From Blastococcus sp. CT_GayMR20 (lineage in GTDB: Bacteria > Actinomycetota > Actinomycetes > Mycobacteriales > Geodermatophilaceae): a DNA stretch of 64,000 bases. A model generated the notes under the pieces. That model did not search any database, was not told the origin of the DNA, and worked only from the letters and a program-made list of their open reading frames with translations. Shown piece by piece: positions 47,170 through 56,852 of this stretch. The translations under genes and the position numbers were made by a program. The stretch is taken from positions 1 to 64,000 of the forward strand of contig NZ_SPQM01000004.1 of the NCBI RefSeq assembly GCF_004570345.1. Direction: 5' to 3'. Position 1 is the stretch's first letter. Every line of letters begins with the position of its first letter.

Positions 47170-48228
47170 TCACCGCCTCCGCGACCCGAGGACGGCGGTC
47201 AGCGCCACCCCGACGATCATCGCGGCGCCCTGGGCGGCCGCCTTCCACATCGCGGGCATGTCCCGGGCGGGAACGATCGGGTCCGGCGGCAGGCCGTAGA
47301 CCTCCGGCTCGTCGAGCAGCAGGAAGAACGCGCCGTTGCCCCCCACGCCGTCGTTCTCGTCCCGCCCGTAGAGCCGCGCCGTCTCCACGCCCTGCGACTT
47401 CAGCGTCGCGAGCCGGGCGTCCGCCCGTGCCTGCAGCTCGTCGAGGTCGCCGAACTGGATCGACTGCGTGGGGCACGCCGTCGCGCAGGCCGGCTGCAGC
47501 CCGTCGGTCAGGCGGTCGTAGCACATCGTGCACTTGAAGACCCGGCCGTCGTCCTTGCGCTGGTCGATGACCCCGTACGGGCAGGACGGCACGCAGTAGC
47601 CGCAGCCGTTGCAGATGTCGCCCTGCACGACCACCGTGCCGAACTCGGTGCGGAACAGCGCCCCCGTCGGGCAGGCGTCCAGGCAACCGGCGTGCGTGCA
47701 GTGCTTGCACACGTCCGAGCTCATCAGCCAACGGATCTCCCGATCCCCCGACTGCGATGTCTGCGGGTCGAACTCGCTCAGCGCCTCGGCGTTGAGCACG
47801 CTGGCCTGTGCCTTGGCCAGGCTGTCGTCCTCCCGCACGTCGACGGCGGGGTCCAGGGTGTCCTGGCGGGCGGCGGGCAGCCCGACGGCCGGCATGGGCA
47901 GGTCGACCGTGCGCACCTGCTCGATGAAGGCCACGTGCCGCCAGGTGTTGGCCCCGAGCTGACCGGTGTTGTCGTACGACATCCCGGACAACCCGATCGC
48001 GTCGCGCTTGCCGTGCGAGTCGTCCATCGGGAGCGTGTTCCACTCCTTGCAGGCGACCTCGCACGACTTGCAGCCGATGCAGACCGACGTGTCGGTGAAG
48101 AAGCCCACCCGCGGCGGGTGCTCCGGCTCGTAGCCGTCCACCGCCTGGACGTCGGGCAGCGGCCCGAACAGCCGGTTGTTCGGGTCGTTCTCTTTGAGAC
48201 CAGGGCTCGCCGAGCTCACGGTGGTCAT
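47170..48228 (-). CDS. Formate dehydrogenase iron-sulfur (beta) subunit (left arm)
   Basis: A 352-residue ferredoxin-like subunit with four cysteine clusters for four [4Fe-4S] centres: CIGCKSCEVACKEW, CKHCTHAGCLDACP, CNGCGYCVPSCPYG, and CTMCYDR with CATACPTQSI. A C-terminal hydrophobic helix (GAAMIVGVALTAVLG) would tether it to the membrane. It carries electrons from the molybdenum subunit to NrfD. ATG 48228 overlaps the fdhA stop (ATGA) and follows AGGGGAG. Frames extending through the repeat centre are artefacts. Confidence 0.93.
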   Translation of the reverse strand: MTTVSSASPGLKENDPNNRLFGPLPDVQAVDGYEPEHPPRVGFFTDTSVCIGCKSCEVACKEWNTLPMDDSHGKRDAIGLSGMSYDNTGQLGANTWRHVAFIEQVRTVDLPMPAVGLPAARQDTLDPAVDVREDDSLAKAQASVLNAEALSEFDPQTSQSGDREIRWLMSSDVCKHCTHAGCLDACPTGALFRTEFGTVVVQGDICNGCGYCVPSCPYGVIDQRKDDGRVFKCTMCYDRLTDGLQPACATACPTQSIQFGDLDELQARADARLATLKSQGVETARLYGRDENDGVGGNGAFFLLLDEPEVYGLPPDPIVPARDMPAMWKAAAQGAAMIVGVALTAVLGSRRR

Positions 48229-48350
48229 GCCAGCTCCCCTGCCGTCGTCGGCTCCGGTTCGACGGGTGCCCGGCCGCCCACCGGGATGGCGCCGGACTGC
48301 ATCCCGGCCCGCCGGCGGTACTCCTCGAGGAACTCCAGGAGCTCGGGGCC
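48225..48350 (-). pseudogene. fdhA C-terminal fragment, cut at repeat centre (left arm)
   Basis: Only the last ~41 codons (GPELLEFLEEYRRRAG... to TTAGELA) are present on this strand. At 48351 the sequence becomes the unrelated strand of the spacer and the protein sequence ceases to match the family. The other arm reads about 40 residues further. Confidence 0.85.
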
Positions 48351-48472
48351 CGCGGGGAGTCTCGACCGGCGACTCGGGCAACGACCTGCTGGGCATCGTC
48401 CTGGATCCGAACACCCACATCCAGGAGAGCAAGGTGTCGACCTGCGACATCCGACCGGGACGCCGCCCGCGC
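48351..48472. other. Unique 122-base spacer at centre of inverted repeat
   Basis: Non-repeated DNA between the arms. Read on the plus strand it encodes RGVSTGDSGNDLLGIVLDPN and onward, a stretch of the formate dehydrogenase alpha molybdopterin-binding domain continuous with the right arm. It is therefore native to the right-arm side and foreign to the left-arm side, placing the structural break at 48350/48351. Confidence 0.9.
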
Positions 48473-48598
48473 GGCCCCGAGCTCCTGGAGTTCCTCGAGG
48501 AGTACCGCCGGCGGGCCGGGATGCAGTCCGGCGCCATCCCGGTGGGCGGCCGGGCACCCGTCGAACCGGAGCCGACGACGGCAGGGGAGCTGGCATGA
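48351..48598 (+). pseudogene. Formate dehydrogenase alpha subunit, C-terminal fragment (right arm)
   Basis: The final ~82 codons of a molybdopterin oxidoreductase. LDPNTHIQESKVSTCDIRPGRRP is the dinucleotide-binding domain end seen in actinobacterial FdhA, followed by RGPELLEFLEEYRRRAG. The remaining ~900 or more residues (cysteine/selenocysteine catalytic core, Fe-S site) are absent because the inverted copy begins upstream. The stop overlaps the fdhB start (ATGA). Without the rest the complex cannot work, so the complete gene must lie elsewhere in the real genome or be lost. Confidence 0.85.
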
Positions 48599-49653
48599 CC
48601 ACCGTGAGCTCGGCGAGCCCTGGTCTCAAAGAGAACGACCCGAACAACCGGCTGTTCGGGCCGCTGCCCGACGTCCAGGCGGTGGACGGCTACGAGCCGG
48701 AGCACCCGCCGCGGGTGGGCTTCTTCACCGACACGTCGGTCTGCATCGGCTGCAAGTCGTGCGAGGTCGCCTGCAAGGAGTGGAACACGCTCCCGATGGA
48801 CGACTCGCACGGCAAGCGCGACGCGATCGGGTTGTCCGGGATGTCGTACGACAACACCGGTCAGCTCGGGGCCAACACCTGGCGGCACGTGGCCTTCATC
48901 GAGCAGGTGCGCACGGTCGACCTGCCCATGCCGGCCGTCGGGCTGCCCGCCGCCCGCCAGGACACCCTGGACCCCGCCGTCGACGTGCGGGAGGACGACA
49001 GCCTGGCCAAGGCACAGGCCAGCGTGCTCAACGCCGAGGCGCTGAGCGAGTTCGACCCGCAGACATCGCAGTCGGGGGATCGGGAGATCCGTTGGCTGAT
49101 GAGCTCGGACGTGTGCAAGCACTGCACGCACGCCGGTTGCCTGGACGCCTGCCCGACGGGGGCGCTGTTCCGCACCGAGTTCGGCACGGTGGTCGTGCAG
49201 GGCGACATCTGCAACGGCTGCGGCTACTGCGTGCCGTCCTGCCCGTACGGGGTCATCGACCAGCGCAAGGACGACGGCCGGGTCTTCAAGTGCACGATGT
49301 GCTACGACCGCCTGACCGACGGGCTGCAGCCGGCCTGCGCGACGGCGTGCCCCACGCAGTCGATCCAGTTCGGCGACCTCGACGAGCTGCAGGCACGGGC
49401 GGACGCCCGGCTCGCGACGCTGAAGTCGCAGGGCGTGGAGACGGCGCGGCTCTACGGGCGGGACGAGAACGACGGCGTGGGGGGCAACGGCGCGTTCTTC
49501 CTGCTGCTCGACGAGCCGGAGGTCTACGGCCTGCCGCCGGACCCGATCGTTCCCGCCCGGGACATGCCCGCGATGTGGAAGGCGGCCGCCCAGGGCGCCG
49601 CGATGATCGTCGGGGTGGCGCTGACCGCCGTCCTCGGGTCGCGGAGGCGGTGA
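48595..49653 (+). CDS. Formate dehydrogenase iron-sulfur (beta) subunit (right arm)
   Basis: Identical to 47170-48228. Here the gene keeps its native upstream context for a further ~120 bases (fdhA end). Confidence 0.93.
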   Translation: MTTVSSASPGLKENDPNNRLFGPLPDVQAVDGYEPEHPPRVGFFTDTSVCIGCKSCEVACKEWNTLPMDDSHGKRDAIGLSGMSYDNTGQLGANTWRHVAFIEQVRTVDLPMPAVGLPAARQDTLDPAVDVREDDSLAKAQASVLNAEALSEFDPQTSQSGDREIRWLMSSDVCKHCTHAGCLDACPTGALFRTEFGTVVVQGDICNGCGYCVPSCPYGVIDQRKDDGRVFKCTMCYDRLTDGLQPACATACPTQSIQFGDLDELQARADARLATLKSQGVETARLYGRDENDGVGGNGAFFLLLDEPEVYGLPPDPIVPARDMPAMWKAAAQGAAMIVGVALTAVLGSRRR

Positions 49654-49657
49654 CGGC

Positions 49658-50692
49658 ATGACGGAAGGCCTCATGACCCCTGGCGCAGGCTGGCGCCGGG
49701 CGGACGGCTGGACTGCGCCGAAGCGGAAGAAGAACGGCCGGCGCAGCGGACGGCGGGCCGTCGGCGAGGTCGCGATGGTCGACGACGCCGAGTTCACCTC
49801 GTACTACGGGCGCCCGATCATCAAGGCGCCGGTGTGGAAGACCCCGGACGTGCCGCTCTACCTGTTCCTCGGCGGAGCGTCGGGTACTTCTGCGATCCTC
49901 GCCGCGATGGCTGACCTCAGCGGACGCCCGAGGCTCACCCGTGCCGGCCGGCTCATCGCGGGTGGGGGCTCGCTCGCATCGGTCTTCTTCCTCGTGCACG
50001 ACCTCGGGCGGCCCGAGCGGTTCCTGCACATGCTGCGGGTGTTCAAGCCGACGTCCGCGCTGTCGATGGGCACCTACATCCTGTCGCCGTTCAGCGCGGC
50101 CACGGCTGCGACCGCCGCGGTCGAGCTGCTCGGCTGGTTCCCGCGGCTCAAGCGCTTCGGCGGCATCGTCGGCGCGATGTTCGGTGGCCCGATGGCGACC
50201 TACACCGCGGTGCTGCTGGCGAACACCGCGGTGCCGTCGTGGCGCGACTTCCACACCAAGCTGCCGTTCGTCTTCGCCGGCTCGGCGCTGGCCGCGGGCG
50301 GGGGCCTGAACATGGTGTTCACTCCGGTGGCCGAGGCCGGCCCGGCGCGGAAGATGGCGGTCGCGGGGGCTCTGGTCGAGCTGGCCGTGGTGCACCAGGT
50401 CGAGAACGACGAGAGCATCGTGGCCGAGCCGTACCACGAGGGCCGGGCCGGGACCTTCATGCGAGCGGCGAAGGCGTGCACCGCTGCTGGCGCCGGCTTG
50501 ACCGTCGTGGCCGGGCGCACCCGGCTGGGGGCCGTTGCGTCTGGAACGCTTTTGGCGGCCGGCTCCCTGCTCACCCGGTTCGGCGTCTTCGACGCCGGCA
50601 TGGCCAGCGCCCGCGACCCGAAATACACCGTCGTCCCCCAACGGGAGCGACTGGCAGCCGGGAGCAGCGAGGCTCGCTCGGTCACCCGGTGA
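49658..50692 (+). CDS. nrfD: NrfD-type membrane subunit (right arm)
   Basis: Identical to 46131-47165; GGAGG 11 bases before the ATG. Confidence 0.9.
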   Translation: MTEGLMTPGAGWRRADGWTAPKRKKNGRRSGRRAVGEVAMVDDAEFTSYYGRPIIKAPVWKTPDVPLYLFLGGASGTSAILAAMADLSGRPRLTRAGRLIAGGGSLASVFFLVHDLGRPERFLHMLRVFKPTSALSMGTYILSPFSAATAATAAVELLGWFPRLKRFGGIVGAMFGGPMATYTAVLLANTAVPSWRDFHTKLPFVFAGSALAAGGGLNMVFTPVAEAGPARKMAVAGALVELAVVHQVENDESIVAEPYHEGRAGTFMRAAKACTAAGAGLTVVAGRTRLGAVASGTLLAAGSLLTRFGVFDAGMASARDPKYTVVPQRERLAAGSSEARSVTR

Positions 50693-50807
50693 GCGTTGAG
50701 CGCAGGGTGCATGACTCCAAACGGACGACTGCGTTCCGTAGTGCCCCCATCACGGTGCATGAGATCGGGACCGCGGCACTCACTGGACCGGGTTGATTGC
50801 GTCACTT

Positions 50808-50883
50808 TCAAGCATCTGAGGGGTGCCGCCCAATGGGTGCTGGCGGGTACCGTTGCATGCCGTTCGATACTCAAACATCTGAG
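50808..50883. promoter_or_regulatory. Paired direct repeats upstream of Wzz/kinase gene (right arm)
   Basis: TCAAGCATCTGAG at 50808-50820 and TCAAACATCTGAG at 50871-50883; mirror of 45940-46015. Confidence 0.4.
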
Positions 50884-50945
50884 CTCGACGGGGCGACGCG
50901 GGTCTCCAACGGGGGTAGGCCTGTTCATTGGGAGCGGGGGCTCAG

Positions 50946-52421
50946 TTGGATCTGAAGGACGTGCTCAACGTGGTGCGTTCTGGCTGGTGGCTCCTCGTCA
51001 GCGGGACCCTCCTGGGCCTGGTCATCGCGGGCGCGCTCAGCTGGGCAGCGACGCCGCTGTACTCGTCGTCGACGCGGTTGTTCGTCTCGGTCGCCGGCAC
51101 GACGGACACCTCAGCCGCCTACCAGGGCAACCTCTTCTCCCAGCAGCGCGTCACCTCCTATGCCGAGCTCCTGACCGGTGAGCAGCTGGCCGCCCAGGTC
51201 GTCGACGACCTCGGTCTGGACCTCAGCCCGGACGCAGTTGCGGCGAAGGTCGCTGCGCGTGCGCTGCCCGACACCGTCATCCTCGAAGTCACGGTCACCG
51301 ACACCTCGGCAGAGCGGGCCCGCGACATCGCCGCGTCGCTGAGCGAGCAGTTCACGGAGCAGGTGACCGAGTTGGAGACGCCCGAGGGCGCCGACGCGTC
51401 CACGGTCAAGGTCACCATCGTCCAAGCCGCAGAGCTTCGACCAGCTGCAGTCAGCCCGAGCGTCACTCGCAATCTCGCGCTGGGTGCGGTTCTTGGTCTA
51501 CTCATCGGCCTGGGACTGGCGCTGCTCCGAAGCCGGCTGGACAACACGGTCAAGTCGAACGACGACGTCCAGGCGCTGACCGGGATGGGGGTCATCGGCA
51601 CCGTCCTCGAGGACCCGCGCCTGGACGAGAAGCACGTCGTCACGGCTGCGGACGAGCACTCGCCGACGGCGGAGTCCTTCCGTGCCATCCGGACGAACCT
51701 GCAGTTCCTCGACGTCGACAACCCGCCCAAGGTGATCGTCGTCGCCAGCTCGGTGCCCGGCGAGGGCAAATCGACGCTCGCAGTCAACCTGTCCACGGCG
51801 CTGGCGCAGTCGGGCAGCCGTGTGGTCCTGCTCGAGGCCGACCTGCGTCGGCCGCGGGTCACCCGCTACATGGGGCTCGTCGGCGGCGCCGGCCTGACGA
51901 ACGTCCTGGCCGGGACGGCGGAGCTGCACGAGGTGCTGCAGCCCTGGGGGGACGGCAAGCTCTCGGTGCTGGCGGCTGGGCCGATGCCGCCGAACCCCAG
52001 CGAGATGCTGGGCTCCGCCCACATGCGCGGCGTGCTCGCGACGCTGCGCGAGGAGTACGACTTCGTCGTCATCGACACCCCGCCGCTCCTGCCGGTCACC
52101 GACGCAGCCGTGCTCAGCGTGGCAGCGGACGGCTGTGTCATCACGACCCGATACGGCTCGACCCGTCGCGAGCAGCTGGAAGAGGCAGCCGCCGTACTGG
52201 CCCGGATCGACGCGAAGCTGCTGGGTGTCGTCCTCAACCGGGTGCCGCAGGCCGCGTCCATCGCACGCGGCTACGGCTACGGATACGGATACGGGGCGGA
52301 CCCGGGTCGCGCGCCCATCCCGGAGCCGAAGCGTGGCCGCCCCGGCCGGCGCACCGGCCGGCGGCGCCACTCCCCGCTCGACTCCCCACTGACGAGCCCC
52401 GACGGGGGTGCGCCGTTCTGA
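50946..52421 (+). CDS. Wzz/BY-kinase (right arm)
   Basis: Identical to 44402-45877, TTG start at 50946 six bases after a GGGAGCGGGGG ribosome site. Confidence 0.92.
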   Translation: MDLKDVLNVVRSGWWLLVSGTLLGLVIAGALSWAATPLYSSSTRLFVSVAGTTDTSAAYQGNLFSQQRVTSYAELLTGEQLAAQVVDDLGLDLSPDAVAAKVAARALPDTVILEVTVTDTSAERARDIAASLSEQFTEQVTELETPEGADASTVKVTIVQAAELRPAAVSPSVTRNLALGAVLGLLIGLGLALLRSRLDNTVKSNDDVQALTGMGVIGTVLEDPRLDEKHVVTAADEHSPTAESFRAIRTNLQFLDVDNPPKVIVVASSVPGEGKSTLAVNLSTALAQSGSRVVLLEADLRRPRVTRYMGLVGGAGLTNVLAGTAELHEVLQPWGDGKLSVLAAGPMPPNPSEMLGSAHMRGVLATLREEYDFVVIDTPPLLPVTDAAVLSVAADGCVITTRYGSTRREQLEEAAAVLARIDAKLLGVVLNRVPQAASIARGYGYGYGYGADPGRAPIPEPKRGRPGRRTGRRRHSPLDSPLTSPDGGAPF

Positions 52422-52467
52422 GCGACGTCATCATCGCCGTCACCTTTGGCGGACCCATCCGTTCTAC

Positions 52468-54348
52468 ATGCGTCCGCCGTTCCAACCTTCAGCGCTTCGG
52501 CGTTGGTCTGCGCCCCGGTGGGAGGTCGGCCCCGTGATCTCGAGGTCCGGAGCGTTCTGGAAGCTCGCTCGCCTCGCCATGGTCATGGCCGACCTGCTCT
52601 CCGTACTCGTCGGCTTCACCCTCCTCGCGTCGGCACGCTACGACGGTGACCTCGACCGCGTGAGCCTCGCGGGACTGCTCACCGTCACCGCGGTGGCCGG
52701 CGCCGCGTTCCTGGCCGTCTCGGTGGTCCTCCGGCTGCACCAGGGCCGCTATGCGGTAGGGAGTGCGGAGGAGTTCAAGGCCCTCGCGGCAGCGACGGCT
52801 ACTGCTGCCATGGCGGCCTTCGCCGCTGACCTCTTCGCCGGCATGCCTCGGTTGCTGCCGCTGTCCGTCCCGCTCATCGGCGCCATCGTTGCGTTCGTGC
52901 TGATGCTGACCTACCGGCTCGCCATCCGTAGTCAGCGCGAGGGGGCGGTGCGTCCGCGCCAGGGTCAGCCGACGCTGGTCTTCGGCGCCGGCAACGCCGG
53001 GCACCAGCTGGTCCGTTCGATGCTCGCCGATCCAGCGAGCCCGTATGTACCCGTGGGTCTGTTGGACGACGACCCGGCGAAGCGCCATGTCCGCGTCCGG
53101 GGCGTTCGGATGCTCGGCGGCCGGGAGCACATCGGGCCGGCGGCGGTTGCGACCGATGCCGAGGTGCTCGTGCTCGCGCTCCCGTCGGCAGATTCGGCGC
53201 TCGTGCGGGACATCTCCCAGCGCGCCACCGAAGCAGGCCTCACGGTCAAGGTACTGCCGTCACTGTCGGACCTGCTCAGCCGGCGCATCGGCATCCGCGA
53301 TGTCCGCGACATCGACATCGCCGACCTGCTGGGCCGCCACCAGATCGACACGAACATCAGCGAGATCGCGGGCTTTCTCAAGGGCAAGCGGGTGCTGGTC
53401 ACCGGCGCCGGCGGCTCGATCGGCTCCGAACTCTGCCGGCAGATCCACCAGTTCGGGCCGGCCGAGCTCATGATGCTCGACCGCGACGAGTCGGCCCTGC
53501 ACGCGGTGAGCCTGAGCATCCACGGCGAGGCGCAGCTGCACCTGCCGGAAGCGATCCTCGCCGACATCCGCGACGGGGAAGCGCTGCGGGAGCTGTTCCT
53601 GCGCCGGATGCCCGACGTCGTCTTCCACGCAGCCGCGCTGAAGCACGTCAACATGCTCGAGCAGTACCCGAGCGAGGGCTGGAAGACCAACGTCCTCGGC
53701 ACCCGCAACGTGCTCGACGCGGCGACCGCGGTCGGGGTGAGCCATTTCATCAATGTCTCGACCGACAAGGCCGCCGACCCGGTCAACGTGCTGGGGCGCA
53801 CGAAGCGGATGGCCGAGCGGCTGACGGCCACCTACGCGCAGCGCAACGAGGGCCGGTTCCTCTCGGTGCGGTTCGGGAACGTGCTGGGTAGCCGTGGCTC
53901 CGTGCTGGAGACCTTCGCCGCGCAGATCGCGCGCGGCGGCCCGGTGACGGTGACGCACCCCGACGTGACGCGCTTCTTCATGACCATCCCCGAGGCGGTG
54001 GAGCTGGTCATCCAGGCCGGCGCCGTGGGCGCCGGCGGTGAGGCGCTCGTGCTGGACATGGGCGAGCCGGTGCGGATCGCGGATGTCGCCGCTCAGCTCA
54101 TCGCCATGGAGGGCCGTCCGATCCAGATCCGCTTCACCGGCCTGCGGCCGGGCGAAAAGCTGCACGAGGAGCTGTTCGGCAGGGAGGAGCGGGACAGCCG
54201 CCCCGTGCACCCGCTGATCAGCCACGTTCCGGTTCCGCCTGTCGAGGGCGACCTGGAGTCGTGGCTCGCCCGGCCGTTCCCGCCGCTCGAGGCGGTCCTG
54301 CAGGTGGATGCCATCGAAACGCGCCTGGCTCAGGCGGGGCAGCAGTGA
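52468..54348 (+). CDS. CapD/PglF-type 4,6-dehydratase (right arm)
   Basis: Identical to 42475-44355. The 46-base gap from the kinase gene has no obvious promoter, consistent with one operon. Confidence 0.92.
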   Translation: MRPPFQPSALRRWSAPRWEVGPVISRSGAFWKLARLAMVMADLLSVLVGFTLLASARYDGDLDRVSLAGLLTVTAVAGAAFLAVSVVLRLHQGRYAVGSAEEFKALAAATATAAMAAFAADLFAGMPRLLPLSVPLIGAIVAFVLMLTYRLAIRSQREGAVRPRQGQPTLVFGAGNAGHQLVRSMLADPASPYVPVGLLDDDPAKRHVRVRGVRMLGGREHIGPAAVATDAEVLVLALPSADSALVRDISQRATEAGLTVKVLPSLSDLLSRRIGIRDVRDIDIADLLGRHQIDTNISEIAGFLKGKRVLVTGAGGSIGSELCRQIHQFGPAELMMLDRDESALHAVSLSIHGEAQLHLPEAILADIRDGEALRELFLRRMPDVVFHAAALKHVNMLEQYPSEGWKTNVLGTRNVLDAATAVGVSHFINVSTDKAADPVNVLGRTKRMAERLTATYAQRNEGRFLSVRFGNVLGSRGSVLETFAAQIARGGPVTVTHPDVTRFFMTIPEAVELVIQAGAVGAGGEALVLDMGEPVRIADVAAQLIAMEGRPIQIRFTGLRPGEKLHEELFGREERDSRPVHPLISHVPVPPVEGDLESWLARPFPPLEAVLQVDAIETRLAQAGQQ

Positions 54349-55493
54349 TCGGCACTCCCGACGCACGCACGCGCGTCCTGCTCTCTCCTCCGGACGTCGG
54401 CGAGCGCGAGGAGGAGATGGTCGTCGCGGCGGTCCGCTCCGGCTGGATCGCGCCGCTCGGCCCGATGGTGGACGCGTTCGAGGCCGCCATCGCCGAGCGG
54501 TGCGGCCGGCAGCATGCGGTAGCCCTCTCCTCGGGAACGGCGGCGCTGCACCTGGCGCTGCTGGAGCTCGGCGCGAAGCCGGGGACCGTGGTCATCGTCC
54601 CGACTCTGACGTTCGCGGCGACGGCGAACGCGGTGGTCTACACCGGGGCCGACCCGTTCTTCGTCGACTGCGACGACAGCGGCAACCTCGACCTAGCCCT
54701 CTTGGAGCAGGCGCTCACCCAGTTGCAGTCGGAGGGCGCGACGGTTGCTGGTGTCATACCGGTCGACCTGCTGGGCCGCTGCGCCGACTACACGCGGATC
54801 GACCCGCTGTGCGAGCGGTTCGGCGTACCGGTGCTCTCCGATGCCGCCGAGTCGCTCTGCGCATCCCATGCCGGCCGCCCGGCCGGGTCGTTCGGCGTGA
54901 TGGCCGCGCTGTCATTTAACGGCAACAAGATCATGACGACCAGCGGCGGCGGGATGTTGCTCACCGACGACGCTGTGACGGCAGACCGGATCCGCTACCT
55001 CAGTACGCAGGCGCGGCAGCCGGCGGTGCACTACGAGCACACCGAGATCGGCTACAACTACCGGCTCAGCAACGTGCTGGCCGCGCTCGGTCTCGCGCAG
55101 TTGGAGCGGCTGGACGAGATGATCGGCCGGCGCCGCGCGCTGCGCGCGATGTACATCGAGGCATTCGCCGGCGTGCCCGGAGTGACCGTCTTCCAGCGCG
55201 CGAACGACGAGCAGGACAACTGCTGGCTGACCGCCGTGCTCGTCGACGAGACCGAGGCAGGGTGGTCCACCGAGGATCTCCGCAAGGCCCTGGACGCCGC
55301 GAACATCGAGTCTCGCCCCCTCTGGAAGCCCATGCACCGCCAGCCGGTGTTCGCGCAGGCTCGGTCGCTGGTCACCGGGGCTGCCGACCAGTTGTTCAAG
55401 CGTGGGCTCACCCTGCCCAGCGGCTCGGCGCTCGGCCCCGAGCAGGTGGATCGCGTTCTGGCGGCCGTCACGGAGTTCCTGGAGTGCGCGTGA
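54345..55493 (+). CDS. DegT-family sugar aminotransferase (right arm)
   Basis: Identical to 41330-42478; GTGA overlap with the dehydratase stop. Confidence 0.93.
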   Translation: MIGTPDARTRVLLSPPDVGEREEEMVVAAVRSGWIAPLGPMVDAFEAAIAERCGRQHAVALSSGTAALHLALLELGAKPGTVVIVPTLTFAATANAVVYTGADPFFVDCDDSGNLDLALLEQALTQLQSEGATVAGVIPVDLLGRCADYTRIDPLCERFGVPVLSDAAESLCASHAGRPAGSFGVMAALSFNGNKIMTTSGGGMLLTDDAVTADRIRYLSTQARQPAVHYEHTEIGYNYRLSNVLAALGLAQLERLDEMIGRRRALRAMYIEAFAGVPGVTVFQRANDEQDNCWLTAVLVDETEAGWSTEDLRKALDAANIESRPLWKPMHRQPVFAQARSLVTGAADQLFKRGLTLPSGSALGPEQVDRVLAAVTEFLECA

Positions 55494-56155
55494 GCCCTTG
55501 TCCCTCGGCCTACCTCCCCGTCAAACGAGTCATCGACCTAGTCGTGGCGAGCGTGGGGTTGCTGATTGGCGCTCCAGTCATGGCAGCCATCGCAGTCGCG
55601 GTGCGTCGTGACGTTGGTTCACCAGTGCTGTTCCGGCAGGAGCGGCCCGGGCGCAACGGCGAGCCGTTCCAACTCGTGAAGTTCCGGACGATGCGAGAAC
55701 CCCGGGGAATCGAAAGCGACGTCGAGCGCATGACACCGCTGGGTCGGACCCTCAGAAGCACCAGCCTCGACGAACTCCCCACTTTATGGAATGTGTTCCG
55801 TGGGGAGATGAGCCTCGTCGGGCCACGACCGCTGCTTATGCGATACCTGGAGCGGTACTCGCCGACGCAGATGAGACGCCATGAGGTCAGGCCGGGCATT
55901 ACTGGGCTTGCGCAGGTGAGGGGGCGAAACGCCCTCACATGGGAGGAGAAATTCGCGGCCGATGTGGAGTACGTGGAACGGCTAAGCCTCCGACTCGACC
56001 TTCAGATCCTGGGAGCGACCATCAGCGCCGTCCTCACACGCCACGGCATCTCAGCCAGTGATACGGAGACAATGCCAGAATTCGCGGGACAGGGCGCTGC
56101 GATGGAGTCGACACGGAAGCATCCGACCATTCGATCGCTAGAGAAGGACGCGTGA
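55490..56155 (+). CDS. Small PglC-like phosphoglycosyl transferase (right arm)
   Basis: Identical to 40668-41333; GTGA overlap at both ends. Confidence 0.9.
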   Translation: MSPCPSAYLPVKRVIDLVVASVGLLIGAPVMAAIAVAVRRDVGSPVLFRQERPGRNGEPFQLVKFRTMREPRGIESDVERMTPLGRTLRSTSLDELPTLWNVFRGEMSLVGPRPLLMRYLERYSPTQMRRHEVRPGITGLAQVRGRNALTWEEKFAADVEYVERLSLRLDLQILGATISAVLTRHGISASDTETMPEFAGQGAAMESTRKHPTIRSLEKDA

Positions 56156-56826
56156 CTGCCATCCCTGTCGCAATCATTGGGGCCGGTGGTTTCGGGCGAG
56201 AGGTACATGACGTCATCGAGGCCGTCAACGACGCCGGCGGCCAGGACGGGCAACTGTTCGAGCCTGTGGGCTTCCTCGACGACGGCCCAGCCGACGAAAC
56301 TCTCATCGCGGAACGTGGCCTTCGTCTTTGGGGTGGTGTCGAGAAGCTCGATCAGCTCGCAGTGGACGTCCAGTACATCATAGCGATCGGCTCCGGTGAG
56401 GTCCGGCGAAAAATCGATACCTGGGCGCGGTCCGCAGGTCGGCTCTCTCCGGTGCTCGTCCACCCCGCGGCCACCCTCGGCAAGCACTTAGTCTCGTTGG
56501 GGCCAGGAGTTGTCATCTGTGCCGGTGCTGCTGTCACGACGAACGTTCGACTCGGACGGCATGTCCACCTCAACCTCGGCGTCACCGTCGGGCACGATGC
56601 CGTGCTTCAAGACTATGTAACGGTCAATCCGAACGCCTCCATCTCGGGAAGCGTCTTGCTGGAGCAGTCGGTGAATCTGGGAACATGCTCGTGCGTTATC
56701 CAAGGGAAACGCGTGGGTGCTCGAACAACAGTCGGGGCAGGTGCGGTCGTGGCGCGAGATTTGCCGTCCGATGTTACGGCTGTTGGCATTCCCGCAAAGC
56801 CACTAAACGGGTCTGGCGCGGCGTGA
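56152..56826 (+). CDS. NeuD/PglD-type acetyltransferase (right arm)
   Basis: Identical to 39997-40671. Codon use in this gene and the preceding transferase is visibly less GC-biased (AAT, TTA, ATA, AAA occur) than in flanking genes, suggesting separate acquisition of this pair. Confidence 0.9.
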   Translation: MTAIPVAIIGAGGFGREVHDVIEAVNDAGGQDGQLFEPVGFLDDGPADETLIAERGLRLWGGVEKLDQLAVDVQYIIAIGSGEVRRKIDTWARSAGRLSPVLVHPAATLGKHLVSLGPGVVICAGAAVTTNVRLGRHVHLNLGVTVGHDAVLQDYVTVNPNASISGSVLLEQSVNLGTCSCVIQGKRVGARTTVGAGAVVARDLPSDVTAVGIPAKPLNGSGAA

Positions 56827-56852
56827 CTCCGCGACCACTTGAGGGGATCGTC

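Larger units (their letters stand above)
32823..48350. repeat. Left arm of giant inverted repeat
   Basis: Mirror image of 48473-64000: base p equals the complement of base 96823-p. I checked both ends directly (32823 onward against 64000 backward, and the 48341-48350/48473-48482 junction), and all mirrored reading frames have equal lengths and sequences. Identity stops exactly at 48350, where CTCGGGGCC is followed by CGCGG here but by GCGCGGG in the other arm. The outer end is not visible because the window ends. Confidence 0.97.

Noticed and set aside
47026..49797. Two 875-codon open frames crossing the repeat centre on both strands
   Set aside because: They join antisense of one arm to the true fdhB frame of the other; only the fdhB parts (47170-48228 and 48595-49653) look like protein.
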